Assembly: GCF_009830125.1 (NCBI RefSeq)
Contig: NZ_WUPT01000001.1
Span: 620,001 to 684,000, forward strand
Direction: 5' to 3'
DNA: 64,000 nt
DNA from: Kangsaoukella pontilimi
GTDB lineage: Bacteria > Pseudomonadota > Alphaproteobacteria > Rhodobacterales > Rhodobacteraceae
Each line of letters starts with the position of its first letter. Within the stretch, counting starts at the first letter, position 1. This document shows positions 26,950-36,713 of this stretch, piece by piece. The position numbers were made by a program, and so were the translations under genes. The notes below the pieces were generated by a model that was given only the letters and a program-made list of their open reading frames with translations, made no database searches and was not told the DNA's origin.

Positions 26950-27632
26950 CTGCGGATCAGCCCGACAAGACGGCCCTGCACCTTGACCTGATCGTCGCGG
27001 TAGAGCCGCGTCTCGTAGGCCGGGTTGGCAGCTTCGAGTGCGATAGTGTTGCCCTGCTGGCGGAACCGCTTGAGCGTGGCTTCCTGATCCTCGACCAACG
27101 CGACGACGATGTCGCCGTTGTCGGCCGTCGACGTCTCGCGGATGACGACGATATCGCCGTCGTTGATGCCCACGTCGATCATCGAGTCGCCCTTCACTTC
27201 GAGCGCGTAGTGATGACCCTTGCCCGATAGCATCGAGCCGGGGACGGCTACGTGGTTCTGCACCTCGCTGATGGCGGCGATGGGAACGCCCGCCGCGATC
27301 CGGCCCATGACGGGCAAATCCGTGGCGCCCGATCCGCCGACCGGCATGGCGGCAGCGGGCGCCGCGCGCTTGTCGCCGTCGATGACGCGGGGCACGAAGG
27401 TCTCGCCGCTTTCCATCGCCTCGGGCAGCTTCACGATTTCGATGGCGCGCGCCCGATGGGCGAGGCGGCGGATGAAGCCGCGTTCCTCAAGCGCCGTGAT
27501 CAAGCGGTGAATGCCGGATTTCGAACGCAGATCGAGCGCTTCTTTCATTTCGTCGAACGAAGGCGGAACGCCGTCGCGCTGCAGGCGCTTGTGGATGAAT
27601 TCCAGCAAATCCAGTTGTTTACGGGTCAGCAT
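26943..27632 (-). CDS. lexA: SOS repressor LexA
   Basis: Represses DNA-damage genes until RecA-assisted self-cleavage. The 229-residue protein has an N-terminal winged helix ('[17 protein letters not shown]', residues 1-17, with recognition region '[18 protein letters not shown]'), the cleavage site A114-G115 in 'RIAAGVPIA', catalytic S150 in 'KGDSMIDVG' and K188 in 'EATLKRF'. The extra linker residues are typical of alphaproteobacterial LexA. The ATG at 27632 has GAGGAGG upstream, and a GTTC-N7-GTTC box lies 55 bp before it, so it is autoregulated. Confidence 0.98.
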   Translation of the reverse strand: MLTRKQLDLLEFIHKRLQRDGVPPSFDEMKEALDLRSKSGIHRLITALEERGFIRRLAHRARAIEIVKLPEAMESGETFVPRVIDGDKRAAPAAAMPVGGSGATDLPVMGRIAAGVPIAAISEVQNHVAVPGSMLSGKGHHYALEVKGDSMIDVGINDGDIVVIRETSTADNGDIVVALVEDQEATLKRFRQQGNTIALEAANPAYETRLYRDDQVKVQGRLVGLIRSY

Positions 27633-27686
27633 TCGCGCGAACCTCCTCTGCTCGATCATGCGTTCAGGCGCATCTGTTCAGGGGAT

Positions 27687-27701
27687 GTTCTATAAGCGTT
27701 C
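27687..27701. promoter_or_regulatory. Alphaproteobacterial SOS box (LexA operator)
   Basis: GTTC-TATAAGC-GTTC on the plus strand is an exact match to the GTTC-N7-GTTC direct repeat bound by alphaproteobacterial LexA. It sits between the moeA stop and the lexA start, in the position expected for lexA autoregulation. Confidence 0.93.
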
Positions 27702-27724
27702 TCGTTTTGTGTCAAGCGCTTGCA

Positions 27725-28900
27725 TCAGAGCCGGACGATCGCAACTTCGTCGCCTGCCTCTCGGGCGGGATCGTGCGGCGCGCGGACGACGAGGCAATCG
27801 GCAGAGGCGAGCACGCTCAGAAGCGAACTGTCCTGCCGTTCCAGAACCGTCACGGTGCCATCCGGCTTGAGCGCCGCCCGCATGTAATGTTCGCGGGGAC
27901 CGTTCGCCTCGACCGGCACGGCCAGCCTTGCGGTCTCGCGCGGCATGGATGCGGCCGGCAGCCCCTGAAAGACGCGGATTGAGGGCCGAAGGAAGATATG
28001 CCCGCAAACCATTGAAGACACGGGGTTTCCGGGCAGGCCGACCATCGGCATGTCGCCCAGCCGTCCGGCCATCAGCGGTTTGCCCGGCCTCATTGCCACC
28101 TTGTAAAAGGATCGGTCGAGACCCAGACCGGCGGCGACCTGACCGACAAGGTCGTGGTCTCCCACCGATGCGCCGCCGATGGTCACAACCAGATCAGCAC
28201 CCTTCGCCAGATCGAAGGCGGAGGCCAGCGCTTCGGCGCTGTCGCCCGCGATCGGCAGCAGCCGGACGCGGGCGCCCTCGGCTTCCAGCATGGCGGCCAG
28301 ACCGAAGGCGTTGGAGGCAATGATCTGACTGTCTTCGGGCGTTTCGCCTGGCATGACGAGTTCATCGCCTGTGGCGATCAGGGCGACATCGGGGCGTCGG
28401 GCGACCTGCAGTTCAGGGACGTTCATCGACGCGGCAAGGGCCACGTCGGCTGGGGTCAGGCGGCGTCCGGCGGCGATACGGTCCCCGACCTTAAAGTCAG
28501 TGCCCAAGGGTCTGATATACATGGAGGAGTCCATGGCATCCGATAGCGTGATACTGTCGCCATCAGGGTGGACGTCTTCCTGTATGATCACCCGGTCGGC
28601 CCCGTCCGGCACCGGCGCGCCGGTAAAGATGCGGACGGCCTCTCCCTGTCCCACAGCGCCGTCAAAGCGGTGACCGGCGGCGGCCTCGCCGATGACGCGG
28701 AGCTTTGCGCCCGCCACAACATCGGCGTTCCGTACCGCGTAGCCATCCATCACGGACGCTGCGAAAGGCGGCTGGTCCCGCGTGGCGACGATATCTGCTG
28801 CAAGCACACGCCCCGCAGCGTGCCTCAGATCGACAGTCTCCGGGGCAAGCGGTGTGACGAGGGCCAGAACCTTGTCCAGCGCCTCGGAGACCGAGATCAC
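27725..28900 (-). CDS. moeA: Molybdopterin molybdenumtransferase
   Basis: Inserts molybdate into adenylylated molybdopterin in the last step of Mo-cofactor synthesis. The 391-residue protein has the MoeA N-terminus ('[15 protein letters not shown]'), the '[16 protein letters not shown]' active-site segment, the MoCF-binding domain with '[14 protein letters not shown]' (about 235-248) and '[11 protein letters not shown]' (about 294-304). It starts with GTG at 28900, which overlaps the moaC stop by 4 bp. lexA follows, separated by its own SOS-controlled promoter. Confidence 0.96.
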   Translation of the reverse strand: MISVSEALDKVLALVTPLAPETVDLRHAAGRVLAADIVATRDQPPFAASVMDGYAVRNADVVAGAKLRVIGEAAAGHRFDGAVGQGEAVRIFTGAPVPDGADRVIIQEDVHPDGDSITLSDAMDSSMYIRPLGTDFKVGDRIAAGRRLTPADVALAASMNVPELQVARRPDVALIATGDELVMPGETPEDSQIIASNAFGLAAMLEAEGARVRLLPIAGDSAEALASAFDLAKGADLVVTIGGASVGDHDLVGQVAAGLGLDRSFYKVAMRPGKPLMAGRLGDMPMVGLPGNPVSSMVCGHIFLRPSIRVFQGLPAASMPRETARLAVPVEANGPREHYMRAALKPDGTVTVLERQDSSLLSVLASADCLVVRAPHDPAREAGDEVAIVRL

Positions 28901-29379
28901 GGGCGCGCCTCGTAACGTCCTGATTTACCGCCATCTTTCAGAAGCAGGCGGATATCCTCGATCACCATGCCCTTTTCCACGGCTTTCACCATGTCGTAGA
29001 TCGTCAGGCAGGCGGTGGTCACGGCGGTCAGCGCCTCCATCTCTACGCCGGTCTGGCCGCTGGTCTTGACGGTCGCCTCCACGCGGATGCCGGGCCGGTC
29101 GGCGGCGACATCGAGCTCAAGCGAGACCTTGGTCACCGGCAGCGGATGGCAGAGCGGGATAAGGTCAGCCGTGCGCTTGGCGCCCATGATCCCGGCCAGC
29201 CGCGCCACTGACAGCACGTCGCCCTTCTTGACGGTGCCACTTGTTATGATTTCAAGGGTTTCCGGTGACATCCTGACATAGCCTTCAGCCACTGCCATCC
29301 GGTCGGTCACGGCCTTGTCGGACACATCCACCATATGGGCCTGACCGGCCGCGTCGAAATGGGTCAGGCCGCCGGTCAT
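28897..29379 (-). CDS. moaC: Cyclic pyranopterin monophosphate synthase
   Basis: Works after MoaA to form cyclic pyranopterin monophosphate. The 160-residue protein has the family motifs '[19 protein letters not shown]', '[13 protein letters not shown]' (Cys-His pair) and '[20 protein letters not shown]' (glutamate and tail). It overlaps trpC at its start side and moeA at its end by 4 bp each, so trpC-moaC-moeA form one coupled unit. Confidence 0.96.
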   Translation of the reverse strand: MTGGLTHFDAAGQAHMVDVSDKAVTDRMAVAEGYVRMSPETLEIITSGTVKKGDVLSVARLAGIMGAKRTADLIPLCHPLPVTKVSLELDVAADRPGIRVEATVKTSGQTGVEMEALTAVTTACLTIYDMVKAVEKGMVIEDIRLLLKDGGKSGRYEARP

Positions 29380-30191
29380 GCCGCGCCCCGAACCGGCAGA
29401 GGGTCGGCGAGAATGGCGCGTGTTGCGGCGGTCACGTCATCCTGCCGCATCAGGCTTTCCCCGATCAAGAAGGTGCGCGCCCCGGCTTCGGCCAGCCGCG
29501 CCAGATCGGCAGGGGTGAAAAGTCCGCTCTCGGCAACCAGCATCTTGCCTTCGGGCACGCCCTTGGCCAGCCGCTCAGTGGTGCCGATATCGGTCTCGAA
29601 GGTTTTCAAGTTGCGGTTGTTGACGCCCAGAAGCGGCGAGGACAGCGCCAACGCGCGGTCGAGCTCCTCTTCGTCATGCACCTCGACCAGAACGTCCATA
29701 TTCCAGTCGTTTACGGCACAATCTTCAAGTTCTTTTGCCTGCGCATCCGTGACGCTCGCCATGATGATCAGGATACAATCGGCGCCCCAGGCGCGCGCCT
29801 CGGCGACCTGATAGGTGTCGTACATGAAATCCTTCCGGAGGCACGGCAGCGACACGGCTTCGCGGGCGGCGGTCAGGAACTCGGGCGCGCCCTGAAAGGA
29901 GGGCGTGTCGGTCAGGACCGACAGGCAGGTCGCGCCACCCGCTTCATAGGCGCGGGCCAGAGAGGGCGGGTCGAAATCGGCGCGGATCAGGCCCTTGGAC
30001 GGGCTCGCCTTCTTGATCTCGGCGATCAGGCCGTAACCGGTGGCGCTGGCCGTGGCGAGGGCGTCGGCAAAGCCGCGCACCGGCGTCTGCGCGCGGGCGG
30101 CGTCTTCCACCTCTGACAGGGGAACGCGGGCCTTTGCGGCGGCGATTTCGTCGAGCTTGTAGCTCTTGATGCGGTCGAGAACGGTTGTCAT
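29376..30191 (-). CDS. trpC: Indole-3-glycerol phosphate synthase
   Basis: Closes the indole ring in tryptophan synthesis. This (beta/alpha)8 barrel of 271 residues shows '[16 protein letters not shown]' (substrate lysine, about 56-71), '[12 protein letters not shown]' (about 118-129), '[10 protein letters not shown]' and '[13 protein letters not shown]', all diagnostic. It is a stand-alone enzyme without the TrpF domain. trpD and trpG lie further along on the same strand but are separated from it by ung and an opposite-strand FHA-like gene. Confidence 0.97.
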   Translation of the reverse strand: MTTVLDRIKSYKLDEIAAAKARVPLSEVEDAARAQTPVRGFADALATASATGYGLIAEIKKASPSKGLIRADFDPPSLARAYEAGGATCLSVLTDTPSFQGAPEFLTAAREAVSLPCLRKDFMYDTYQVAEARAWGADCILIIMASVTDAQAKELEDCAVNDWNMDVLVEVHDEEELDRALALSSPLLGVNNRNLKTFETDIGTTERLAKGVPEGKMLVAESGLFTPADLARLAEAGARTFLIGESLMRQDDVTAATRAILADPLPVRGAA

Positions 30192-30242
30192 GGGGGTGAA
30201 ATAACCCGATCCGAAGGCGGTGAAAAGCGGGGAAGGGCCGCG

Positions 30243-30893
30243 TCAGGTCTCGGTTGCCGTCCAGTCGATGGGGGCCTCACCCCGCGCCGCCAGCCAGTCA
30301 TTGATCCGGCTGAAGGGGCGCGAGCCGAAAAAGCCGCGCCGTGCGGAGAGGGGCGAGGGATGCGCGCTCTCAAGGATCAGGTGATCGGGGTGGCTGAGGC
30401 GTGGCGCGAATGCGCGGGCATGATTGCCCCAGAGGAGCGCGGCGCGGGGCCGGTCGTTCAGCCGGTCGAGCACCTCTTCCGCAAGCCGCTGCCAGCCCAG
30501 CCGCGCGTGTCCGCCGGCCTGACCGGGCGGTGTCGAAAGCGCGGTGTTCAGAAGCAGAACGCCCTGATCGGCCCAGCCGGACAGGTCTCCGGTGCCGGGG
30601 CGATGGCCGAGATCGTCTTCCATCTCGCGGAAGATATTCGTCAGCGAGCGGGGAAGCGGTGTGTCGGCGGTGACCGAAAAGGCCAGCCCGTTGGCATGGC
30701 CGGGCGTCGGGTAGGGGTCCTGACCGAGGATCAGCACCCGCACGGCATCGGGTGGCGTCATCTCCAGCGCGCGGAAACGCATGGGCGCGGGCGGAAGCGC
30801 GTCTTCGCCGACCAGGCCTCGCAGGTCGGGCCAGACGAGATGGAAAAAGGGCAGATCGCGCCATGGGCCGAGGCGGGCGAGGTCGTCGGTCAT
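30243..30893 (-). CDS. ung: Uracil-DNA glycosylase (family 1)
   Basis: Removes uracil from DNA. The 216-residue protein from the ATG at 30893 has the catalytic motif 'LILGQDPYPTPGHANGLAFS' (D59) and 'SAHPSPLSARRGFFGS' (H178). An in-frame extension upstream to 31379 runs antisense through the FHA-like gene and is rejected. It sits between trpD and trpC, 51 bp before trpC. Confidence 0.96.
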   Translation of the reverse strand: MTDDLARLGPWRDLPFFHLVWPDLRGLVGEDALPPAPMRFRALEMTPPDAVRVLILGQDPYPTPGHANGLAFSVTADTPLPRSLTNIFREMEDDLGHRPGTGDLSGWADQGVLLLNTALSTPPGQAGGHARLGWQRLAEEVLDRLNDRPRAALLWGNHARAFAPRLSHPDHLILESAHPSPLSARRGFFGSRPFSRINDWLAARGEAPIDWTATET

Positions 30894-31077
30894 AGACGCG
30901 GGAGTAGCCGCTAGGACGCTGCCGGACAAGATGGCGGCAACTGGTGGTAGGCGATGCGCGCGGGTCACAGGCGCGGCGGGATCGTCGTATCGCCGCCCGG
31001 CAGCCCTCGTTTCGTCAGATTTCCGGGCCATTTTACCGGCAAGCGCGCGTATTGGCGCAACAGGAGCGGAGGCAGTC

Positions 31078-31776
31078 ATGCCGATTTTTGAACGACTTAT
31101 TGGACGGCGCAGTTCGGATGAGGGGGCGGGATCCAGCCCGAAAAAACCGAAGAAAGACAAGGCCATTATCCACCAGAGCGTCCCGGAAGAGGTGCTTGCA
31201 CCGCGGGAGAAGCCAGTCAATCCGCCGGATTCCTCGTGGATGGACAAGGTCGGAACCAAGAAGGACGTGGCACCGGGCGGGCGGGCATCGCCGGCCCCGT
31301 CGTCGAAACAGGCCATGCCGCGCCAGGCTCCGGCCGCCGCACCGGCCTCCGCGACGCCCGCCGCACCCGTTGCGCCCACAGCCCCCGCGAATGCGCCCGC
31401 CGCCCAGACCGGCGTGCGGCCGCGCTTTCCCTACGGCTGGCTCGTCATTGTCGAAGGGCCGGGCACGGGCGACTGGTACCCGCTGGAACGGGGCGTGTCT
31501 CACATCGGCTCTGGCGCCGGACAGACCGTTCGGCTGGAACATGGCGACGATGCCGTCCATGCCGAGGGCCACGCCGTTCTGAACTATGACGAGGCGCATC
31601 ATCGTTTCGTGCTGTCCTGTCCCGAGGGCGCGCGGCTACGCGTGAACGGGGTCCAGAGCGACGCGCCGACGGGGCTGCGTGACGGCGATGTGATCACCGT
31701 CGGCGGAACGGCGCTGCGCCTTGTCGCGCTCTGCAGCCAAAATTTTCACTGGAGCAAGGACCTGCAGCGCTCCTGA
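31078..31776 (+). CDS. FHA-like domain protein with Pro/Ala linker
   Basis: A 232-residue protein. Residues 1-60 are basic and polar ('MPIFERLIGRRSSDEG'), 70-112 are a proline-alanine linker, and 118-222 fold like an FHA domain ('WYPLERGVSHIGSGAGQTVRL', split as 133-144 and 145-153; 'LRVNGVQ'; 'LRDGDVITVGGTAL'). The residues that bind phosphothreonine in canonical FHA domains look altered: the GR of the beta3-beta4 loop is GS (144-145) and the SxxH is HAEGH (161-165). AGGAGCGGAGG precedes the ATG. It is the only plus-strand gene in the trp/moa stretch and converges on trpD. Partner and role are unknown. Confidence 0.72.
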   Translation: MPIFERLIGRRSSDEGAGSSPKKPKKDKAIIHQSVPEEVLAPREKPVNPPDSSWMDKVGTKKDVAPGGRASPAPSSKQAMPRQAPAAAPASATPAAPVAPTAPANAPAAQTGVRPRFPYGWLVIVEGPGTGDWYPLERGVSHIGSGAGQTVRLEHGDDAVHAEGHAVLNYDEAHHRFVLSCPEGARLRVNGVQSDAPTGLRDGDVITVGGTALRLVALCSQNFHWSKDLQRS

Positions 31777-31786
31777 AGACCGCGGA

Positions 31787-32803
31787 TCAGCCCGCGCTCG
31801 TGACGCGGGCCAGACCCTCGACCTTTTCGCGGGCGGCGCCGCTGTCAATCGACTGCGCGGCCATGTCTACGCCTGACGCCAGCGTGGCCACTTCGCCCGC
31901 GATCAAAAGCGCCGCTGCCGCGTTCAACAGAACCGCATCGCGATAGGCGCCGGTCTCGCCCGCCAGTAGCGCACGGAAGGCCCGGCCGTTTTCCTCGGGC
32001 GTGCCGCCCATGATCGCCTCGAACGGGTGGACGGGCAGATGCGCCTCTTCGGGGTGAACCTCCAGGCAGGTGATCTCGCCGTCCTTCAGCTCGACCACTT
32101 CGGTCACCCCGGTAATCGTGATCTCGTCTGTGCCGTCCGAGCCATGGACAAGCCACGCAGCCTCGGACCCGAGCGAGCGAAGCGTCTCGGCCATGGGCAT
32201 CAGCATCTCGACCGAGAAGGCGCCGGTCAGTTGCCGTTTCACCCCGGCGGGGTTGGTCAGCGGCCCTAGGATGTTGAAGATCGTGCGCGTCCCAAGCTCG
32301 GCCCGTGTCGGCATAACGTGCGCGATGGCCGGGTGATGCATGGGCGCCATCATGAAGCCGATGCCCACTTCTTTCAGAGCGGCTTCAACAACTTCCGGGC
32401 CGACCATCACGTTGATGCCCATCTGGGTCAGCGCATCCGCCGCACCCGACTTGGACGACAGGTTCCGGTTTCCGTGCTTGGCCACGGTGACGCCGGCCCC
32501 TGCGACGACGAAGGCGGTCGCGGTGGAGATATTGAGCGTTCCCTTGCCGTCGCCGCCCGTGCCGACGATGTCTATCGCGCCTTCGGGCGCTTTGACGGGC
32601 TTGCACTTCCGGCGCATGACGGCTGCGGCGGCGGCGTATTCCTCGACCGTTTCGCCCCGCGTGCGGAGCGTCATCAGAAGCCCGCCCATCTGGCTGGGCG
32701 TCGCCTCGCCCTCGAAGAGCGCGGTGAAGGCGGCTTCGGCCTCGTCGCGGGTGAGCGGCCGGTCGACGGCCGCGGCGATCAGCGGTTTCAGGCGGTCGCT
32801 CAT
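31787..32803 (-). CDS. trpD: Anthranilate phosphoribosyltransferase
   Basis: Transfers phosphoribose to anthranilate. The 338-residue protein has the glycine-rich PRPP motif '[17 protein letters not shown]' (about 79-95), '[19 protein letters not shown]' and the '[10 protein letters not shown]' segment. Its start overlaps the trpG stop by 4 bp, so trpG-trpD are coupled. Confidence 0.97.
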   Translation of the reverse strand: MSDRLKPLIAAAVDRPLTRDEAEAAFTALFEGEATPSQMGGLLMTLRTRGETVEEYAAAAAVMRRKCKPVKAPEGAIDIVGTGGDGKGTLNISTATAFVVAGAGVTVAKHGNRNLSSKSGAADALTQMGINVMVGPEVVEAALKEVGIGFMMAPMHHPAIAHVMPTRAELGTRTIFNILGPLTNPAGVKRQLTGAFSVEMLMPMAETLRSLGSEAAWLVHGSDGTDEITITGVTEVVELKDGEITCLEVHPEEAHLPVHPFEAIMGGTPEENGRAFRALLAGETGAYRDAVLLNAAAALLIAGEVATLASGVDMAAQSIDSGAAREKVEGLARVTSAG

Positions 32804-33381
32804 GCCGGCACCGGAACGAGGTCGAGGAAGTTCTTCAGCATCGCGTGGCCATGCTCGGAGCGGATCGACTCGGGGTGGAATTGTACCCCATGGATCGGCT
32901 TCTCCTTGTGTTTCAGGCCCATGATGGTGCCGTCCTCAAGCCATGCCGTGACCTCGAGCGTATCGGGTAGCGTCTCGCGCTCGACCACCAGCGAGTGATA
33001 GCGGGTGGCGGCGAGGGGCGAGGGCAGGCCGCGGAAGACGCTGTCGCCCGAATGGTGCATCGCGCCCATCTTGCCATGTACGATCTCGCCCGCGCGCACC
33101 ACTTTGCCCCCGAAGGCCTGACCGATGGTCTGGTGGCCAAGGCAGACGCCCAGAAGCGGCGTGCCCGTCTCGGCGGCTGCTTCGGTCAGCGCAAGGCAGA
33201 TCCCCGCGCGGTCGGGGTCGCAGGGGCCGGGCGACAGGATGATGCCCGACGGATTGAGCGCCATCGCCTGCTGCACATCGAGCGCATCGTTGCGGTAAAC
33301 GGCGGTTTCGGCCCCCAACTCGCCCAGATAATGCACGAGATTGAAAGTGAAGCTGTCGTAGTTGTCGATAAGAAGCAGCAT
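32800..33381 (-). CDS. trpG: Anthranilate synthase glutamine amidotransferase subunit
   Basis: Supplies ammonia from glutamine to TrpE. The 193-residue class I amidotransferase has '[21 protein letters not shown]' as two N-terminal pieces (residues 3-23 overall), the nucleophile in '[17 protein letters not shown]' (C80 region), and the His-Glu of the triad in '[16 protein letters not shown]'. The ATG at 33381 is chosen; an upstream in-frame extension is unconserved. trpE is not in the window. The same sequence type can also serve folate synthesis (PabA), but the trpD coupling favours TrpG. Confidence 0.94.
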   Translation of the reverse strand: MLLLIDNYDSFTFNLVHYLGELGAETAVYRNDALDVQQAMALNPSGIILSPGPCDPDRAGICLALTEAAAETGTPLLGVCLGHQTIGQAFGGKVVRAGEIVHGKMGAMHHSGDSVFRGLPSPLAATRYHSLVVERETLPDTLEVTAWLEDGTIMGLKHKEKPIHGVQFHPESIRSEHGHAMLKNFLDLVPVPA

Positions 33382-33509
33382 GTTGCGTGTCCGAGCGGTC
33401 GAAGTGCAGTTATGGGGTGTCAGCCGCCGGAACGGCCTGTATACTTGGCCAGAGGTGCCGGGCATCGTCAAGGCACCCAATAGAATTGGGCAGAGCAAAG
33501 GAGAGAGCG

Positions 33510-35174
33510 TTGGGTCGCGGCTTTCTCGCAGGCATTTTCTGGGGCGCCATTGTCGGCGCGTCCATCCTTTTGGTCTCCAACGTCACGATGGAGCGGCAGC
33601 AATTGAGCTTTCCGCGCCCCGAAGCCGTGCCGGTCGAGGTGCCCGCCGGATCGGAATTCGATCAGGCCCGGCCCGAAACCGAACCGGTCGTGCCCGAGGT
33701 CGAGACGCGCCCCTCGGGCGAGGTGGCAGGCGGTGTGGCCGCGCCCCCGGACCTGGTCGAGGAACCGCCGCGTTTCGACACCTCGTCGCTCGAGGTGCCG
33801 CAGCCGACGCTGGACGCGCCCGGCGGGCTGGGCGAATTGCCGGATATTGCGGAAGAGGCCGAGATCGATGTGACCGGACCGGGGCAGGGCGAGAGCGGCG
33901 GGATCGCCGCGCCGGGCCCCGAACTGGGCGAACCGGATGCGCCGTTGCCCGCACCCGAGCGCGCGACCGAGGCGCCGGCCCCTGCGCCTGCACCCGAGGT
34001 CGCCTCGCCTGCACCCCAGATCGCGGACGAGCCTGTGGCGGGCCTTGTCGCGCCGGACATGGGCGACAGCCCCGACATCGTGACCCCGTCCGAAGAGAAC
34101 AGCGCGGCCTCCGAGCCGCTGGCCGAGGCCGAGCCGGAACCCGAGGTATCGCTTCCCATCCAGGGCGACACGGCCACCGCGCCTGCGCCCGAGACCGGCG
34201 ACGCGCCGTCCTTCATGACGCCTCCGGTCGAAGGCCCTTCGGGTCAGGCGACGATCCGTGTCGATGGTGGCGAAGGCAGCTTCTTCCAGCCGGTCGACGA
34301 GATCGGCAGCATCGACACCGATGTCGAGACGGACCGCCTGCCGAGGATCGAAGCCGCCGCCGCACCCGAGCCGGAAACCGAAGCGCCCGCACCTGCCAGC
34401 GAGGAGGACAGCCTGCCGGTCGTGCGCCGGCTGCCCGGAACCGCCATCACGCCGGCGCCTCAGCCCCTTACGCCCGACGATGATGATGACGAGGGCGGAC
34501 CCGCTCTCGATGCCTGGCGGCAGGACTTCGCGGTCGATCCGCTCCGTCCCATCGTGTCGCTTGTACTTGTCCATCAGGGCGACGGCGTGCCGAGCGGCGC
34601 CGAGATCCAGCGGCTGCCATTCAGCGTGGGTTTTGCCGTCGACGCTGGCAGTGTCGCCGCCGCCGAGATCGCTCAGGCCTACCGCGCCGCCGGGCGCGAG
34701 GTGGTGATGATACCTTCCTTGCCCTTCGGCGCGACCCCGCAGGACGTCGAAGTCGCGCTACGCGTGAACCTCGACACGGTGCCCGAAGCGGTCGCGCTGA
34801 TGGACAATTCCGGTGACAGCTTCCAGTCCGACAGGGATGCGGTCGCGCAGGTCGTGGACGTGGTGACGGCAACCGGTCATGGTCTGATCACCTTCCCGCG
34901 CGGTCTGAACACGGCGCATCAGCGCGCCGGCCGCGCAGGGGTCGCGACGGGTTTGATCTTCCGCGATATCGACAGCCAGGGGCAGAACGAGGAACAGATC
35001 GCGCGCGCCATGGACCGCGCCGCCTTCCGCGCACGGACCGACCGTCCCGTGATCCTTGTGGGCAGGACCGCGCCCGCGACGGTTCAGGCGGTCAACGAGT
35101 GGATGCAGGGCGACCGGGCCGACAGCGTGCAATTCGCGCCGGTCTCGGCGGCGCTTCTGAACGGCGGAAGCTGA
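33510..35174 (+). CDS. Divergent polysaccharide deacetylase (YibQ-like), probably inactive
   Basis: A 554-residue envelope protein. It has one N-terminal membrane helix (about 4-23), a very long Pro/Ala/Glu-rich low-complexity stretch (about 30-330) and a C-terminal NodB-like barrel (about 347-554) resembling the YibQ family. The strand that normally carries the metal-binding Asp-Asp (as in VIDDxG) reads '[11 protein letters not shown]' here, and the usual His-containing 'HLPMEP' becomes 'MIPSLPFG', so catalysis is doubtful. The TTG at 33510 is chosen because AAGGAG lies six bases upstream and translation then begins right before the anchor. It diverges from trpG. Confidence 0.72.
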   Translation: MGRGFLAGIFWGAIVGASILLVSNVTMERQQLSFPRPEAVPVEVPAGSEFDQARPETEPVVPEVETRPSGEVAGGVAAPPDLVEEPPRFDTSSLEVPQPTLDAPGGLGELPDIAEEAEIDVTGPGQGESGGIAAPGPELGEPDAPLPAPERATEAPAPAPAPEVASPAPQIADEPVAGLVAPDMGDSPDIVTPSEENSAASEPLAEAEPEPEVSLPIQGDTATAPAPETGDAPSFMTPPVEGPSGQATIRVDGGEGSFFQPVDEIGSIDTDVETDRLPRIEAAAAPEPETEAPAPASEEDSLPVVRRLPGTAITPAPQPLTPDDDDDEGGPALDAWRQDFAVDPLRPIVSLVLVHQGDGVPSGAEIQRLPFSVGFAVDAGSVAAAEIAQAYRAAGREVVMIPSLPFGATPQDVEVALRVNLDTVPEAVALMDNSGDSFQSDRDAVAQVVDVVTATGHGLITFPRGLNTAHQRAGRAGVATGLIFRDIDSQGQNEEQIARAMDRAAFRARTDRPVILVGRTAPATVQAVNEWMQGDRADSVQFAPVSAALLNGGS

Positions 35175-35210
35175 CGAACGGTCGTGCCGCCCTTCAGGGG
35201 CGGCGCAGGC

Positions 35211-36638
35211 TCAAGCGAACCACCACCGTTCGATCATCCTGTGCCCGTCATTGGGCGCACCGGCCTGAATCCGGCCATGGTGAAGCGCGGTGCGATGGGC
35301 GGCCAGCCCATCGGACCATGCAGGCAGAAACACCCGGCCAGAGCGGGCAACATGCGTGCGCGCCTCATCCAGAAGAGCGGCGCGCGCCTTTGCGTCCAGC
35401 GTGGCCCGCGCCGCCGAGAGGCACCCTGTGAGAGCGTTGCAGGCGTCGCTCTCCGCCCGCATGAAACGTGCGGCCAGAGCAGGCGTCCAGGCCAAGCGGG
35501 CGATCTCGGCTGCGGGAATGACGCGAGAATAGAGCGGTGCGGTCTCGGCGCCGTCGCCCTCGAACACGGTCAGGTCCAGCCCTCGTGCCCGGGCGAGGCC
35601 GGAGAGCTGGCGCGCCCAGGTGGTCTCTGTCCCGGAAGCGAGGCCATAGGAGCCTCCGACGCGCTGTGGCACGGCGGGGGCATCCGGTGCGGAGCGGTCA
35701 GCGACGGGCCAGGGCGTGTCATCCCCAAGGCGGCCCTGACCGGCAAGAACAAGGCCCAGCACGTCGGCACGCGGCACCGCACCCCGCAAGGCGTCGAGCG
35801 CGCGGGCGCCTTCGGTCGTGTCCGCGGCACCCGCCATCAGAGCAGTCGCGCCCCGTGACGCGGCCAGGTCGATGCCGGGCAGGTTCTTCAGAAAGGCGAC
35901 CGTCTCGGGCGGGATCGGCGCGGCATAGTCGACCTCGCCGCTCATCACCGCCGCCTGCCGGGCGGCGGGAAGCGCGACGAACGATAGCGTTACCTCGTCC
36001 ACATTCGCGCGGCCCGGTTTCCAGTAGCCGTCCGCGCGGCGCGTGAGGTGGATCTTGTCCGGCGCACTGTGGTCGACGCGGTAGGGGCCGGTGCCAAGTA
36101 AAGTGCCATCTTCCGACGGCAGGCGCAGCACATGCGCGGGCTCGGCCAGACGCTCGGCAAAGAGCGAATCGGGCGCCGTCAGTCGGATCATCAGGTGACG
36201 CGGCCCCGAGGCGGCCAGCGCCTCGACCTCGGGCAGGGCGGCGACCGAGGCCATGGCCCGAAGTGCTGTCCCGGTGTCGAGCGGCGTGCCGTCGTGAAAG
36301 GTCACATCGGACCGGAGTGCGACGTGCCAGACACGGCCGTTCTCTTCGGCATGGAAGGCTTCGGCGAGATCGCCGGTCAGACGGCCCTCGGGCGTTCGTT
36401 CGACAAGGGCGTTGCCCGTGGCGAAGGCCAGAAGCGCGTCGGCATCCGGTCCGGGCGCGACGGCGATCCGCAAATGCCCGCCCGCGCGGGGCTGCGCCGC
36501 CTCGGCGCGGCTGGCAAGCGACATGGCGGTGGGCATGGTCACGCCGGTGGCAAGCGCCGACATCACGAAGCGACGGCGGTTGATCTGACCGGTGGTCAGC
36601 CGCGCGGCTTCGTGCCGAATGTCGCGTTTGCGTGTCAG
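35211..36638 (-). CDS. ABC-type solute-binding protein (SBP_bac_5), probable Tat substrate
   Basis: A periplasmic solute-binding protein of the peptide/nickel family, about 451 residues from the GTG at 36566 (ATG at 36563). It is shorter than the usual 500-540. The domain begins 'AGGHLRIAVAPGPDADALL' and carries the cluster-5 pattern 'LTGDLAEAFHAEENGRVWHVALRSDVTFHDG', split as 'LTGDLAEAFHAEENGR' and 'WHVALRSDVTFHDG'. The reading frame stays open upstream and encodes 'NRRRFVMSALATGVT', a twin-arginine signal core, but only CTG codons (for example 36638, with GGGAG upstream) could start it, so the longer span is given. No permease or ATPase adjoins it. Confidence 0.7.
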   Translation of the reverse strand: MTRKRDIRHEAARLTTGQINRRRFVMSALATGVTMPTAMSLASRAEAAQPRAGGHLRIAVAPGPDADALLAFATGNALVERTPEGRLTGDLAEAFHAEENGRVWHVALRSDVTFHDGTPLDTGTALRAMASVAALPEVEALAASGPRHLMIRLTAPDSLFAERLAEPAHVLRLPSEDGTLLGTGPYRVDHSAPDKIHLTRRADGYWKPGRANVDEVTLSFVALPAARQAAVMSGEVDYAAPIPPETVAFLKNLPGIDLAASRGATALMAGAADTTEGARALDALRGAVPRADVLGLVLAGQGRLGDDTPWPVADRSAPDAPAVPQRVGGSYGLASGTETTWARQLSGLARARGLDLTVFEGDGAETAPLYSRVIPAAEIARLAWTPALAARFMRAESDACNALTGCLSAARATLDAKARAALLDEARTHVARSGRVFLPAWSDGLAAHRTALHHGRIQAGAPNDGHRMIERWWFA

Positions 36639-36713
36639 GGTTGTGGCTCCCGGCTGCTGTCAGGGGCTGAACCTAGCGCCTCGGACGGGCCGGGAACAGC
36701 GAAAACCGTTCAC

